Below are positions 8,297 to 17,415 of a stretch of DNA of 64,000 nt, piece after piece; the stretch's first letter is position 1; every line of letters starts with the position of its first letter. The stretch comes from CAVWNR01 sp963756525 (lineage in GTDB: Bacteria > Actinomycetota > Actinomycetes > Mycobacteriales > Jatrophihabitantaceae): assembly GCA_963756525.1 (NCBI GenBank), contig CAVWNR010000001.1, positions 1,426,001 to 1,490,000 of the forward strand, written 5' to 3'. The translations under genes and the position numbers were made by a program. The notes under the pieces were generated by a model. That model saw only the letters and a list, made by a program, of their open reading frames with translations. It made no database searches and was not told the DNA's origin.

Positions 8297-8748
8297 ACCA
8301 GACCGTCTCGCCGCGTCGACGATGCACCGGCGATCGGACCGCAACCCCGGGGCGCGAACACCCACCGTAACCGTCACAAGATCACGAAACCAGCTCGGAT
8401 TGCGGCGAAGTCGGACGTTCTAACAACTCACAATCCGGGCGCGGCCCGGGCAAGACTGTCGATCATTGATCCGTCCGCCCGCGCCGAGATAAGCGCATTG
8501 GATCTGTCCGCACACGGCAATTATGTGGGTGATCCTGTCAAGTTGATCTCCTTGAGGGTTGGTGGTGCCCTGGGGAGTGGCTGCGCTGCGTGAGCAGGGG
8601 CAGCGGTGGTTCTGGCCTTTCCCGCCGTGGGAGTCTGTCGCCGTCCTCGCCGGTGTCAAGGCCAAGCCCTGCGGGCGGCCTGCGGCCGGCCTTGACCCCG
8701 GCTGCGGGCGGCAAGAGGAGGCGGCGGTCGGGAAAGGCCGAAGAACGG
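8297..8748. other. Non-coding end region of a recombinase element
   Basis: No gene seen. It holds the left copy of a 13-bp inverted repeat (8522-8534) whose partner lies at 11453-11465. It also holds a long imperfect hairpin: CGGTGTCAAGGCC (8651-8663) pairs with GGCCTTGACCCCG (8688-8700) at 12 of 13 positions, with a GC-rich loop. The hairpin is downstream of the small HTH gene and could be its terminator or part of the element end. Confidence 0.45.
8522..8534 (+). repeat. Inverted repeat, left copy
   Basis: TATGTGGGTGATC. The perfect inverted partner is at 11453-11465, on the other side of the three-gene recombinase operon. Confidence 0.6.
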
Positions 8749-9087
8749 TCAGGGCAGGTAGATCTGGTCACCGTTGATCGTGTCTCCTGTCGGGTCGGGG
8801 TAGCGGCGGGCGACGGTGCGAGGTGACCGGCCGAGCAGTTGGCCGATCTCAACCCAGGTATGGCCCTGCTCGCGGGCGTCGTGGACCGCGGCGGGGAGCA
8901 GCCGCTGAGCTTGGGCGATCAGGCTGGCCAGGGCGTGCAGGTGCACCGCGGACTCGCCGAGCCAGTACGGGGTGCGCAGTTTGGCGATCTCGTCGATGGC
9001 CTCGCGGACCACCAGGTCGCTGATCTCGTCCACGCGCGGTGCGGGCAGCTCGTCCGGGTGGGTCAGCCGCAGGGCGTGTCGGGTCAT
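8749..9087 (-). CDS. Small HTH protein, third gene of the recombinase operon
   Basis: 112 residues. The N-terminal two thirds are helical (VVREAIDEIAKLRTPYW, LHALASLIAQAQRLLPAAV). The C-terminus carries a helix-turn-helix (HTWVEIGQLLGRSPRTVARRY) as in sigma-70 region-4-like or XRE-like DNA binders. Its ATG overlaps the stop of the upstream recombinase (9084-9087), so it is translationally coupled to it. A directionality factor or repressor of the element is a reasonable guess; no family name is certain. Confidence 0.65.
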   Translation of the reverse strand: MTRHALRLTHPDELPAPRVDEISDLVVREAIDEIAKLRTPYWLGESAVHLHALASLIAQAQRLLPAAVHDAREQGHTWVEIGQLLGRSPRTVARRYPDPTGDTINGDQIYLP

Positions 9088-10337
9088 GACGTGCCCCCTT
9101 CGGCGTTGGCGAGCAGCCGGGCAAAGATCTGCTGCCGGCCGGTCTGCTGTTTGGCGGCGGCGTCGTCGTGTTGGCGTTGCAGGATCGGCAGGAACTCGAT
9201 GCCGGTGGCGAAGAAGCTGCAGTTCTCGCAGACCGTCTCGAACGCGCAGTCCAGCTCCGCCGGGCGGGTGCAGTAGCCGTTGCCGAGCAGCCGGAATTGC
9301 TCGCGGCGCAGCCGGGCCATCCGTGGGCCGATGGCGTCTGCCGGCAGCGATTGCCCCGTGCCGTAAAGGGCTTCCACCTTCTCGCTGACCGCGAAGTACT
9401 CATCCGCGACGGTCCGGTTAGCGATCTTCGCGTAGCGCGTCACCTGACCCAGGCGGTGGTGGCCGAGCATCGCCGCGATCGCCTCGATCGACATGCCTCG
9501 ATTCACGGCCTGCGTGGCGAGCGTGTGCCTGAGCTGGTGCGGGTGGGTAGGCGGCAGCCCGGCCGCGGTCGCGGCCCGGTTGAGGTGGCGGGTGACCGCG
9601 TGCCGGTCCAGCGGGGTGCCGTTCGCCCGGGTGATCAGCCACGGCACGCCCGGCGGCATGAACCGGTCGCGATAGTCGCCGATCAGCGTCACCAGCTCGG
9701 GGTGCAGCGGCAGGTAGCGGTCCTCGCGCAGCTTGCCGACCGGCACATGCAGCCAGTACCCCGGCCCGATCGCCACGATCGCGTCGTGCGGCAGGGCGGT
9801 GTACTCGCCGACCCGCATCCCGGTCCGCAGCAGCATTTCCACGCTGATCCGCACCAGTGGTTTGCGGTCGGCGCGGGCCGCGGCCAGCAGCTTGGCTGCC
9901 GCGGCGTCGTCAAGTGCCTTGGGCAGCGGGTCGTCCAGGCGCGGCAGATCACCGAGCAGGATCGGGATCCGGGCCGGTGCCTCGTCCCAGCCCCACTCTT
10001 GGATCCGGATGAAGAACACCCGCAGCGTGCCCAGCCGGTGCACGATCGTCGCCGGCGTGATCCGCGGGACCTTCTGCCCGGGACGGGCGGCCAGCCACGG
10101 CTTGTACTCCTCGATGTGCCGGCGCCGCACCGAGGACAGGGTGCTGATCTTCGGGTGCCGTTCGGCCAGGAACGCCGCGAAGCAGCGCAGCGACCCGTCG
10201 GTGTTACGCACGCTGCCCGGACGCAGCACGCAGCCGAGCTGCTCGAGGTAGCGGCGCATCGTGCCCGCCACGCCAGGCAGAGCCTCCTCGAGTTCGGCCC
10301 AGACCGGAAGCAGCAGCGGCCCGCTCACCGTGACCAC
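9084..10337 (-). CDS. Tyrosine recombinase with Cys-containing C-terminal extension
   Basis: 417 residues. The N-terminal core-binding domain (about 25-150) is followed by a catalytic domain with LRTGMRVGEYTAL (Arg), PHQLRHTLATQ (HxxR), AAMLGHHRLGQVTRYAKI (His and Tyr). After the catalytic Tyr come about 110 residues holding a Cys cluster (CTRPAELDCAFETVCENCSFF), probably a small metal-binding module. The gene overlaps the upstream recombinase by 13 bases (GTG start at 10337) and the downstream HTH gene by ATGA. It works with the other recombinase in element movement, by inference. Confidence 0.88.
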   Translation of the reverse strand: MVTVSGPLLLPVWAELEEALPGVAGTMRRYLEQLGCVLRPGSVRNTDGSLRCFAAFLAERHPKISTLSSVRRRHIEEYKPWLAARPGQKVPRITPATIVHRLGTLRVFFIRIQEWGWDEAPARIPILLGDLPRLDDPLPKALDDAAAAKLLAAARADRKPLVRISVEMLLRTGMRVGEYTALPHDAIVAIGPGYWLHVPVGKLREDRYLPLHPELVTLIGDYRDRFMPPGVPWLITRANGTPLDRHAVTRHLNRAATAAGLPPTHPHQLRHTLATQAVNRGMSIEAIAAMLGHHRLGQVTRYAKIANRTVADEYFAVSEKVEALYGTGQSLPADAIGPRMARLRREQFRLLGNGYCTRPAELDCAFETVCENCSFFATGIEFLPILQRQHDDAAAKQQTGRQQIFARLLANAEGGTS

Positions 10338-11395
10338 CCCACCGCCGGCTCCGGGTGCTCCGCGAAGACCTGCGCATCGATCGCCTCCGCGGCGCGTCGG
10401 TACTGCCCGGCCAGCCAGTCATCGGCCAGATGCAGGTAGATCTGCGTCGATACGATGCTGGCGTGCCCGGCCTGCGCCTGCACCGCCTCCAGGGCCATCC
10501 CCGCCTCACGCAGTCTTGTCAAACAGGTGTGCCGCAGCTGATGACAAGTGGCGTGCGCGAGCCCGGCACGGCGGCGCGCCCCGTCGAGGACCTCGTCGAT
10601 GCCATCGGCGGTCAGCGGCTGACCCCGGCGTGGCCCTTTGAGCACCACGAACACCCGATCCGTGCCGGCGTCCTGCGGCCGTTCCAGCTGCAGATAGCTC
10701 GCCAGCTCGGTGAAGAACCGTTGTGAGATAGGGACGATCCGCTCTCGGCCGCCCTTCCCGCAGGCGACGAACAGCCTCCGCTGCCCGACCTGCAGGTCTT
10801 CCATCCGCAGCCCGAGCACCTCGCAGCGACGTAACCCGCCGAGCACCATCGCCGCGACCATCGCCCGGTCTCGGTGCATGCGCAGCGCCCCGGTCAGCGC
10901 GTCCACCTCGACCGGCGACAAGATCCGCGGCAGCCGACGCTCGGCCCGCACCAACGGAACGCCCTGCCGCGGCCGCAGCCGCTCCCGCCGCGTCGGCAAC
11001 CCCCGCGGCACCGGATTCGCCGCGATCGAACCTCGCGCATGCAAGTACGCGTAGAACCCCGACACCGTCGACAACCGGCGGCGCACCGTCGCCGCAGACA
11101 CCCCACCCGGCTCGCCGCGATCGACCGGCGCCACCACCCGCCCGGCGCGGGACCGGCCGGTGCGCTGCGCAGTCACAAACGCCAACACATCCGCCGTGGT
11201 CACCTTCGTCGGCGCCTTGCCCACCACGGACAGAAAGACCTTCAAGTCATAGGCCGCCGCCAACACCGAATTCGCCCGGGACCGGCAGGCGACAAACTCC
11301 AGATACTCATCGACCAAGCGCACCCCGACATGCGCCCGCGCCTGACCAGACCAACCAGACGACCGATCAATCCGGACACGCATCGCTGTACTCAT
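10325..11395 (-). CDS. Tyrosine recombinase, first gene of the operon
   Basis: 356 residues. The N-terminal SAM-like domain (about 20-125) includes ATVRRRLSTVSGFYAYL. The catalytic motifs are VLGGLRRCEVLGL (Arg), CHQLRHTCLTRL (HxxR) and QAGHASIVSTQIYLHLADDW (His and Tyr). It is intact by length and residues. It precedes and overlaps the second recombinase gene, and the 58 bases upstream of its start reach the right inverted repeat at 11453-11465. Confidence 0.88.
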   Translation of the reverse strand: MSTAMRVRIDRSSGWSGQARAHVGVRLVDEYLEFVACRSRANSVLAAAYDLKVFLSVVGKAPTKVTTADVLAFVTAQRTGRSRAGRVVAPVDRGEPGGVSAATVRRRLSTVSGFYAYLHARGSIAANPVPRGLPTRRERLRPRQGVPLVRAERRLPRILSPVEVDALTGALRMHRDRAMVAAMVLGGLRRCEVLGLRMEDLQVGQRRLFVACGKGGRERIVPISQRFFTELASYLQLERPQDAGTDRVFVVLKGPRRGQPLTADGIDEVLDGARRRAGLAHATCHQLRHTCLTRLREAGMALEAVQAQAGHASIVSTQIYLHLADDWLAGQYRRAAEAIDAQVFAEHPEPAVGWSR

Positions 11396-11452
11396 TGCGG
11401 GACTTCCTTCCTTCTCCGACCGTCACCAGACAGCGTGGCGGAATGAGCGGAA

Positions 11453-11465
11453 GATCACCCACATA
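11453..11465 (-). repeat. Inverted repeat, right copy
   Basis: GATCACCCACATA, the exact reverse complement of 8522-8534. Probable terminal or recombinase-binding sequence of the three-gene element. Confidence 0.6.
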
Positions 11466-11701
11466 TCATCAAGATCCGTACGGACACCGCGGCGTGCCAT
11501 GCACCGACGACTCGGAGATCAACGTGGGCTTGGACGGGCACAAGACCCGTCTGATCTGGCGCGGAACGCCGACAGTCAGAACCCGGTGGCGACAAGCGCA
11601 GATGAATCGGTCGGCGTCGAGGCAGGGGGACTGGCAACAGGGCCCGCCGCCTCCGGCGAGGTTGAGCAAGATGGGACCATGAAGGAGGAGGCGAGCGCGC
11701 A

Positions 11702-12787
11702 GTGAGTGCGGGACTGAGGGCTCGACATGCGCTCGTTGTCGTCACCGTCGTCGCCCTCATCACTGGGTGTAACAGCGGTGAGCCTCGAGCGCCTGTGGCG
11801 CGGCCTGTGGTCTCAGGCATGCAACTGCCCGTGTTCGAGAAATCCTGCGCGCCGCAGCCCGGTCCTCCGTCGGTTGTGCCGATCAGAGTCGTCCGCGCTG
11901 CGATCGTCGCCAACGTCTGTATCGGTGGCGAAGGGCCATTCCCGTTTCTGGTGGATACCGGGGCGTCTACAACTCTGGTGGACTCGAGCCTTGCGGCGCG
12001 GCTTCACCTCGCCCTCGTTGACGGGCCTCGGACTGTCTCGTCATTCAGCTGCAAGCGGCAGATCTCCTTCGCAGCGGTTTCACGATGGTCGGTCGGCAAC
12101 ATGACACTGCTTCCGCAGACCGTAGAAGTCGGAACCGTGCAGTCCCCGGTCCTTCCGAACCTGGACGGGGTGCTCGGGTCGGACACGTTGAGCAGCTTCG
12201 GTGCGGTCAGAATCGACTACCGCCAACAGACCCTCACACTCGGGCCACAAAGTGCTCCCCTTCGATCAGACGTAGTGGGTGGCTCGGGGACCCCGTCGGT
12301 CTCTGCGTCATTGGCGGAGGGCACGTCGTTCGCCAGTCCGATGCCCGTCAAGGTAGTCAGCGAACCTCTTCGCCCCCACCAGCTACAACTGACAGAGGTA
12401 AGGCCCACCGTTGACCTGTCGTTCGGGCCAACCCAGTTCACGCTGACGCTCGACACGGGCGCAGGTACCACAAACCTTGGGCCGAGCGTCGTCAAGGTGC
12501 TCCGGTTGGCGCCGGTGGGCCGACCCGGCGCCGCCTACGCCGGGCTTGACTGCCCTGTCGTCGTCAACCACTACACGATGGGGCCCGCGATGCTCGGAAA
12601 GGTGCAGCTTCCTGAGCAGACGGTCGGCAGCAACTTCATTCCGCCCGGCACGGTCGGGGTGATCGGGTCCGGGACCCTGATCAACTACAGCCCCATGCTC
12701 GTTGACTACACCGACGGCGAACTCTTCCTCGGCCAAGGCAAGCAGGCTCAGTCGGCCGCGTCAGAACACCCCATCTCGAGCAGGTGA
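11702..12787 (+). CDS. Retropepsin-like aspartyl protease lipoprotein with two DTG motifs
   Basis: 361 residues, GTG start after AAGGAGGAGG. The signal peptide ends in lipobox LITGC (Cys about 23). The protein has two similar halves. The first has FLVDTGASTTLVDSSLA followed by LDGVLGSDTLSSFGAVRIDY. The second has LTLDTGAGTTNLGPSV followed by GVIGSGTLINYSPMLVDY. Each half therefore offers the catalytic D-T-G and the later hydrophobic-G flap partner, as in bilobal aspartic proteases. It is probably exported and lipid-anchored. No operon partner is seen; the substrate is unknown. Confidence 0.75.
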   Translation: MSAGLRARHALVVVTVVALITGCNSGEPRAPVARPVVSGMQLPVFEKSCAPQPGPPSVVPIRVVRAAIVANVCIGGEGPFPFLVDTGASTTLVDSSLAARLHLALVDGPRTVSSFSCKRQISFAAVSRWSVGNMTLLPQTVEVGTVQSPVLPNLDGVLGSDTLSSFGAVRIDYRQQTLTLGPQSAPLRSDVVGGSGTPSVSASLAEGTSFASPMPVKVVSEPLRPHQLQLTEVRPTVDLSFGPTQFTLTLDTGAGTTNLGPSVVKVLRLAPVGRPGAAYAGLDCPVVVNHYTMGPAMLGKVQLPEQTVGSNFIPPGTVGVIGSGTLINYSPMLVDYTDGELFLGQGKQAQSAASEHPISSR

Positions 12788-13559
12788 CCTCGGCCGATGG
12801 GTCCATGGCCACGAATACGGATTCGGCGATCTGCCCGGGTCGCTCGGTCGCGACGAGTGGGGCCGGGCGCGGCGTACGGCCCTTCAGACGCGCCAGTCCG
12901 ACCTATTCCCGCAAGATGAGGACGTCGCCGATGTTCGCGATCATGCCGCTCTCCGGGCGGGTGACAGCCCGGGTCATCGCTCTCCGGCGAGGTACGACCC
13001 TGCGGAGAGCGGCATCTCCGGACTCGGAGAAGCGCGCGCATCTGGCCTGAGTAGGTCGGTTCGTTGTGTCGCTGGCCTGCGGCGGTCATGGTCGGGTGCG
13101 AATTGTGCAGCAGGCTGCTGCGCAATTGGATCGTCCGGGCCGATGCCCGCGAGGCTGTGCATCTCGGGTGGGATCGTCCCGGTGGTGGCCTCTGCCGGAG
13201 TCGGGATGAGCTTCCCTCGCGGCGGCAAATCCGGTAACGAGGGGCCGGCCGGCGATCTCGCCGCAGCCGCGGCGCGCGGAGGTACGAGCCGAGGACGTAT
13301 CGGCGCAGACCCTCCGTCCGCCGCGTGGCAGCCGTTCTTCCCGGCGCTCCCGGCCAGAGTCACAGTTGGTCGTTGGGCTTTGTGCCGAAGGCGCCGATCT
13401 TCAATGCGATTCCCAACTATCGCCAATGCAGATGAGGGCTCTGCTGTACGCGATCATGGTCAGGATGCCGTTCAGCACGCTGTGCGTTACGGCGCCTACC
13501 GCCGCGGCGAGTGCGAACCCGAGGCCCATAACATCCGCGCTGGCCACGAGTAGCCACTA
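12788..13559. other. Intergenic region with inverted repeat and possible membrane-gene remnant
   Basis: No intact gene. ATGCCGCTCTCCG (12943-12955) is inverted at 13003-13015. On the minus strand near 13557-13420 a hydrophobic frame (VMGLGFALAAAVGAVTHSV, then MIAYSRAL) looks like the remnant of a membrane protein. It ends where the IS5-type sequence begins at about 13560. Confidence 0.35.
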
Positions 13560-14448
13560 GGGCGTGTCCCGAAATCTCTGCGCGGATCGTGTAGATCATT
13601 CGCATGCTTGATCGTCACGATCTGACTGATGCGCAGTGGGCGCGGTTGGAACCGTCGCTGCCGAGCCACCGCTGCGCGCCGCGGGCGACCCTGGAGTGAT
13701 CATCGCAAGGTTGTCGATGGTGTCATGTGGCGGACCCGGACCGGGTCGCCGTGGCGTGACCTGCCAGCGTGCTACGGACCGTGGAAGACGGTGTACAACC
13801 GGGCACCGGCGCTAGTCGGCTGACGGCACCTGGGAGAAGGTGCTGAGCCAACTGCGGGTCGGCGCCGACGGTGACGCCGGCGGCGGTGAGTGGGTGGTCG
13901 GTGTGGACTCGACGTGGTCCGCGCGCATCATCACGCCGCGGGCGCGTGCCAGGAGCTGCCCGTCGACGTGATGCTGAGCCTCACAGGGGGCTGCATCGAA
14001 TGACAAGACTCCGCTGGCCGAGGGACAAACCAGCTCGAACGCGAGGGTTTGGGCCGTTTCTCGCGGCGGGTTAAGCACCAAATTCACCTCGCCGCCGATG
14101 CCCGCTGCCGGCCGCTGTCGCGCGTTGTGACCCCGGGGCAACGTCACGACAGCATCGCCTTTGACACCGTGATGGACCGGCTGCGCATCCGCCGTTCGGG
14201 CCGGGGACGGCCCCCTACCGGGCCACCGGGTGCTCGCGGACAAGGCCTACTCGGCACGGGCGATCCGCACCCGGCTGCGCCGCTGCGGCATCAAGGCCAC
14301 CATCGCGCAACCGGTCGACCAGATCGGCCACCGACGGCGCCGCGGCAGCCGGGGCGGCCGTCCACCGGCCTTCGACAAGGACATCTTCGACAGCGACGAG
14401 ATCAGCACCCGCCCCGGCCCGGGAGCCCGCCGCCCCGTGGTCGCCTGA
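13560..14448 (+). pseudogene. IS5-family transposase remnant
   Basis: Decayed insertion sequence. The left end GGGCGTGTCCCGAAA (13560-13574) resembles IS5-type termini. From ATG 13604 the transposase can be followed through several frames: LTDAQWARLEPSLP, then WSDHRKVVDGVMWRTRTGSPWRDLP and GPWKTVYN, then IHLAADARCRPLSRVVTPGQRHD, then HRVLADKAYSARAIRTRLRRCGI and RGSRGGRPPAFD. At least four frame changes are needed. The catalytic C-terminus after GRPPAFD and the right end are missing. It is not functional. Confidence 0.8.
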
Positions 14449-14575
14449 GCCAGACGCAGGCGACGGAGGTTGGCGGCAGTATCGAACCAGGCATGACGGG
14501 CGTATACCTGAGCAGGACGGTCTGGTTGACGCAGGCTGCCCCTCGCGACGCCTGCGTCGGAGCAGGAGGTGCGCG

Positions 14576-15100
14576 GTGAACGGGACGAAGCGACGGGCGG
14601 CGGTGCTCGGCGGCGTGGTCGTCGTGGGCGTGCTCGCGGGGCAGGGCGTTGCCGACGCGTGGGGAACCCACCCCGGTACGGACCTACGGTTCGGCACGAT
14701 GACCCCGGTGACCGGTCCGTACCTCGGCGCGGCGAACGCTATCCGTGGCGTGCCGGGTGGCGGGCTGCCGTGGGTTCTGCGGTCTGGGCACGGGTCCCTG
14801 CAGCGAGACGGCCGGCTGCACGTGACGGTGCGCGGGCTGGTCCTCGCCGATACCGCGCCGGTACCACCAGCGTTGCGGGGCACCAACCCGGTGACCGACT
14901 TCCGCGCCGTCGTCAGCTGCCGGAGCATTGGCGCCGGCGACACGGCGACCGTGAGCAACGTCGACACGGGTACCTACCCGGCGAGCAAGGACGGCAACGC
15001 GACGATCAACGCCCGGGTGAGCGTGCCCGAGCCGTGCCTCGCGCCGATCGTGTTCGTGACGTCGCCAGCCGGTTCCTGGTTCGCCGCTACCGGTGGCTGA
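14576..15100 (+). CDS. Secreted hypothetical protein
   Basis: 174 residues; GTG start 14576 with AGGAGG seven bases upstream. A signal peptide (NGTKRRAAVLGGVVVVGVLA, cleavage near GVADAWG) precedes a compact domain. That domain has LHVTVRGLVLADT, FRAVVSCRSIGAGDTATV and CLAPIVFVTSPAGSWFA, with two cysteines that could form a disulphide. It looks like an exported beta-rich protein of a kind common in actinobacteria; no function is recognised. It lies just after the IS5 remnant. Confidence 0.65.
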   Translation: MNGTKRRAAVLGGVVVVGVLAGQGVADAWGTHPGTDLRFGTMTPVTGPYLGAANAIRGVPGGGLPWVLRSGHGSLQRDGRLHVTVRGLVLADTAPVPPALRGTNPVTDFRAVVSCRSIGAGDTATVSNVDTGTYPASKDGNATINARVSVPEPCLAPIVFVTSPAGSWFAATGG

Positions 15101-15285
15101 TCGGGGCAGCGCGCACCGGCGACTTCGCCCCCTACGGCACGCTGAGAGCCAACTTTGCCCGCTGTGGCACGTAATCCGCGCCCGCCAGCGTGCCACCGCG
15201 GGGCAAAGTCGAACCCGAGCGTGTCAGCGCAGGTAAGTCGGTAGGCGGTGCCGCCGGCGACGAGCAGGGCGATCCCGACGATGAG

Positions 15286-15600
15286 TCAGGGCCACGGGCT
15301 GAACTCCTCGACGCACGACTGGCTGCTCGCCGTCATGGTGCAGATCGTGCCCGGCCCTCCCCGGTTGATGAACGCAATGTACAGCAGCGGCAGACCGAAA
15401 CCGGAGATGACGCCGAACGCGGAAGCCCCGCCGCCGACGCGCCGGGCCACAGGCAGCGCCGAGCCCACGACCGCACCCAAGACGATCGGCACTCCGATCG
15501 ACAAGCTCGCCAGCAGCCCGGCGCCATACCCGGCTCCGACAAGCAACCAGACGCCGAACCACACCAGCTCGCCCCGGGATCGAATCAGCGCCCCGGTCAT
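15286..15600 (-). pseudogene. Small membrane protein, probably truncated by an in-frame TGA
   Basis: 104 residues from ATG 15600. Hydrophobic segments are LVWFGVWLLVGAGYGAGLL, IGVPIVLGAVVGSALPVA and FGVISGFGLPLLYIAFI. A TCTMTASSQSCVEEFSPWP tail then meets TGA. Past that stop the same frame continues with another good membrane segment (LIVGIALLVAGGTAYRL). The TGA therefore probably replaces a TGG and removes the last helix. No function recognised. Confidence 0.5.
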
Positions 15601-15923
15601 CAGAGCAGTGTGCGCTCCGGCGTGCCGCCCTGACCGGGGTACAGCCTCCGGCATGTGCATCCCGCGCTGCACTGGCAGCTCGCGAGTGCCGGTCCAGGGC
15701 GCGCGGATCCCAGGCAGCATCGGCGACGCCAGCTCGCTCGTCGACGACGTTCGCGACTCCGCGGCAAATCCATGCATGTGCGAGATGTCCTCATCTGGTC
15801 AACCGCGCACATCGAATGCACCGATCTCGGCGCGACCGGCCGGATGTAATGATCAAGGGGCGCGCTCGCAGGGGCGCCCTCATGGTGTGCCGCTCAACGA
15901 TCGGCGAGCGGCACACTGCGTAG

Positions 15924-16412
15924 ATGGCAAACCTCCCGATTGTGCAGCCGCGGTTGGCGAGTCCGGCGGAGGCGGCTGTGGTTGCGGCACTGCTGGACGC
16001 GTTCAATCGCGAGTTCGGCACCCCTACCCCCGGCAGCGCGACGCTAACGGCTCGGCTAGAACGGCTGCTGGGCGGCCGGCAGGTGTTCGCGCTGCTGGTG
16101 GGTGAGCCGGCCCCGGTGGCGGTCGGCGTGGTCACCTTGCGCCCCAACGTTTGGTACGACGGGCCGGTTGCTCTGCTCGATGAGCTTTACGTGATCCCGA
16201 ATCGGCGCGGCCATGAAATCGGTTCCGCGCTGCTGGCGGCCGTCGAAGCGGAGGTGCTGAGCCGTGGCAGCCAACTGCTGGAGATCAACGTCGACGGCGA
16301 CGACACGGACGCGCGACGGTTCTACGAACGGCACGGCTACACCCACACCGAACCCGGCCAACAGCAGCCAGCGCTGTACTACTACCGAGAACTCGATAAC
16401 ACGTCCACGTAG
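15924..16412 (+). CDS. GNAT-family N-acetyltransferase
   Basis: 162 residues. Typical GNAT layout: N-terminal AAVVAALLDAFNREFGTP, beta strands FALLVGEPAPVAVGVVTL, ALLDELYVIPNRRGHEIGSAL (the acetyl-CoA pyrophosphate loop, here RRGHEIGSA), LEINVDGDDTDARRFYERHGY and a short tail. It would transfer acetyl from acetyl-CoA to a small amine; the substrate is unknown. A frameshifted relative with the same motif order is at 43779-44251. Confidence 0.85.
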   Translation: MANLPIVQPRLASPAEAAVVAALLDAFNREFGTPTPGSATLTARLERLLGGRQVFALLVGEPAPVAVGVVTLRPNVWYDGPVALLDELYVIPNRRGHEIGSALLAAVEAEVLSRGSQLLEINVDGDDTDARRFYERHGYTHTEPGQQQPALYYYRELDNTST

Positions 16413-16584
16413 CTGACAGAAGTAGGTCTGGACGAGGCGACGCAGCCGACCGGCCTGCCGGCGCGCGACCCTTCATCCGCGTCACCTTCCGACTATTGAG
16501 CAGAAACACGGGACCGCAGCAGGGACCCGACCGTTGTGCGAACCTGGCCACCTTGGGTGCTCACCTTCCGCGGCGCCGGTGGGG

Positions 16585-17415
16585 TCAGGCGTCGCGGTGG
16601 TTGAGGATGATCGCGCCGGTGATCAGGGCGGCCAGGGCGTAGAGGGCGGTGATGCCCAGACCGGTCCAGGGCCCGAGCATGGTCGGGTCGGGGTTGGTGG
16701 TGGCGATGATTTGGGTGCCGGCGTTGAGCGGTAGGTATTTGCTGACGTCGGTTGAGTACGGGGTGGGCAGCGCCTGGGCGAGCAGGGGGGCCACGAGCAC
16801 GATGCCGAACAGGGTGGCGATCGCGCCGGCAGTATTACGGATCAGGAACCCGAGCCCGACCGCGAGTAGTCCGATCAGGGTCAGGTAGAGCGCGGCGCCC
16901 AGGATGGCTCGTTCGGCGTGCGGGGTGCTCAGGCTGGCCTGGGCGTGGGTGCTGGCCAGTGCCTGCTGGCCGAGGAGAAACCCGACCAGGCTGGCGGCCA
17001 GGGAGACGAGGAAGGCCAGCACGGCGAACACGACCGCTTTGGCAACCAGCACCGGGTGGCGATGCGGCACGGCGGCCAGCGAGGAGCGGATCATTCCGGT
17101 GCTGTACTCACCGGTGATCACCAGCACGCCGAGCACACCGATCGCCAGTTGGGCTAGGAAGACCCCGCGCAGGCTGACCTGGGCCGCGTCGAAATGAAGG
17201 TGCCCGCCGTTCGCGCCGATGGTTTGCGCGAAGCGGTGGGCGCGCAGCGCGCTGAACACGGTGCCCAGCCCGACGATGATCACCACCACGGCGAGCAGGC
17301 TGAACCAGGTGGACCGCAGCGACCGCAGCTTGATCCACTCCGAGTGGGTCACCCCGGCCGGGGTGACCCGGCCGGGGCCCAGATCGGCCTGCCGGGTCGC
17401 CGAGACTGCACTCAT
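16585..17415 (-). CDS. ABC-2 type transporter permease
   Basis: 276 residues with six predicted membrane segments (WFSLLAVVVIIVGLGTVFSA; LAQLAIGVLGVLVITGEYSTG; VFAVLAFLVSLAASLVGFLL; ALYLTLIGLLAVGLGFLI; IATLFGIVLVAPLLA; GLGITALYALAALITGAIIL). The motif GEYSTGMIRSSLAAVPHR is characteristic of actinobacterial ABC-2 export permeases. Its start overlaps the stop of the ATPase gene (17412-17415), so the two form one exporter, for a drug, lipid or peptide. Confidence 0.9.
   Translation of the reverse strand: MSAVSATRQADLGPGRVTPAGVTHSEWIKLRSLRSTWFSLLAVVVIIVGLGTVFSALRAHRFAQTIGANGGHLHFDAAQVSLRGVFLAQLAIGVLGVLVITGEYSTGMIRSSLAAVPHRHPVLVAKAVVFAVLAFLVSLAASLVGFLLGQQALASTHAQASLSTPHAERAILGAALYLTLIGLLAVGLGFLIRNTAGAIATLFGIVLVAPLLAQALPTPYSTDVSKYLPLNAGTQIIATTNPDPTMLGPWTGLGITALYALAALITGAIILNHRDA

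Larger units (their letters stand above)
8522..11465 (-). mobile_element. RIT-like element: two tyrosine recombinases plus small HTH gene
   Basis: Three overlapping leftward genes (recombinase 11395-10325, recombinase 10337-9084, small HTH protein 9087-8749) lie between the inverted 13-mers TATGTGGGTGATC (8522-8534) and GATCACCCACATA (11453-11465). TGTCCG lies further out on both sides. Classical RIT elements carry three tyrosine recombinases; here the third gene is replaced by a short HTH protein. Element limits are inferred from the repeat only; no target duplication was identified. Confidence 0.5.

Noticed and set aside
8655..8696. IS110-type right end (GTCAAGGCC hairpin resembles the hairpin near 24929)
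   Set aside because: No CTTGACARCAAAGRGG motif or transposase follows; similarity is limited to a short stem and is better explained as a local hairpin.
9168..10439. 423-codon open frame on the plus strand
   Set aside because: Antisense to two well-supported tyrosine recombinases.
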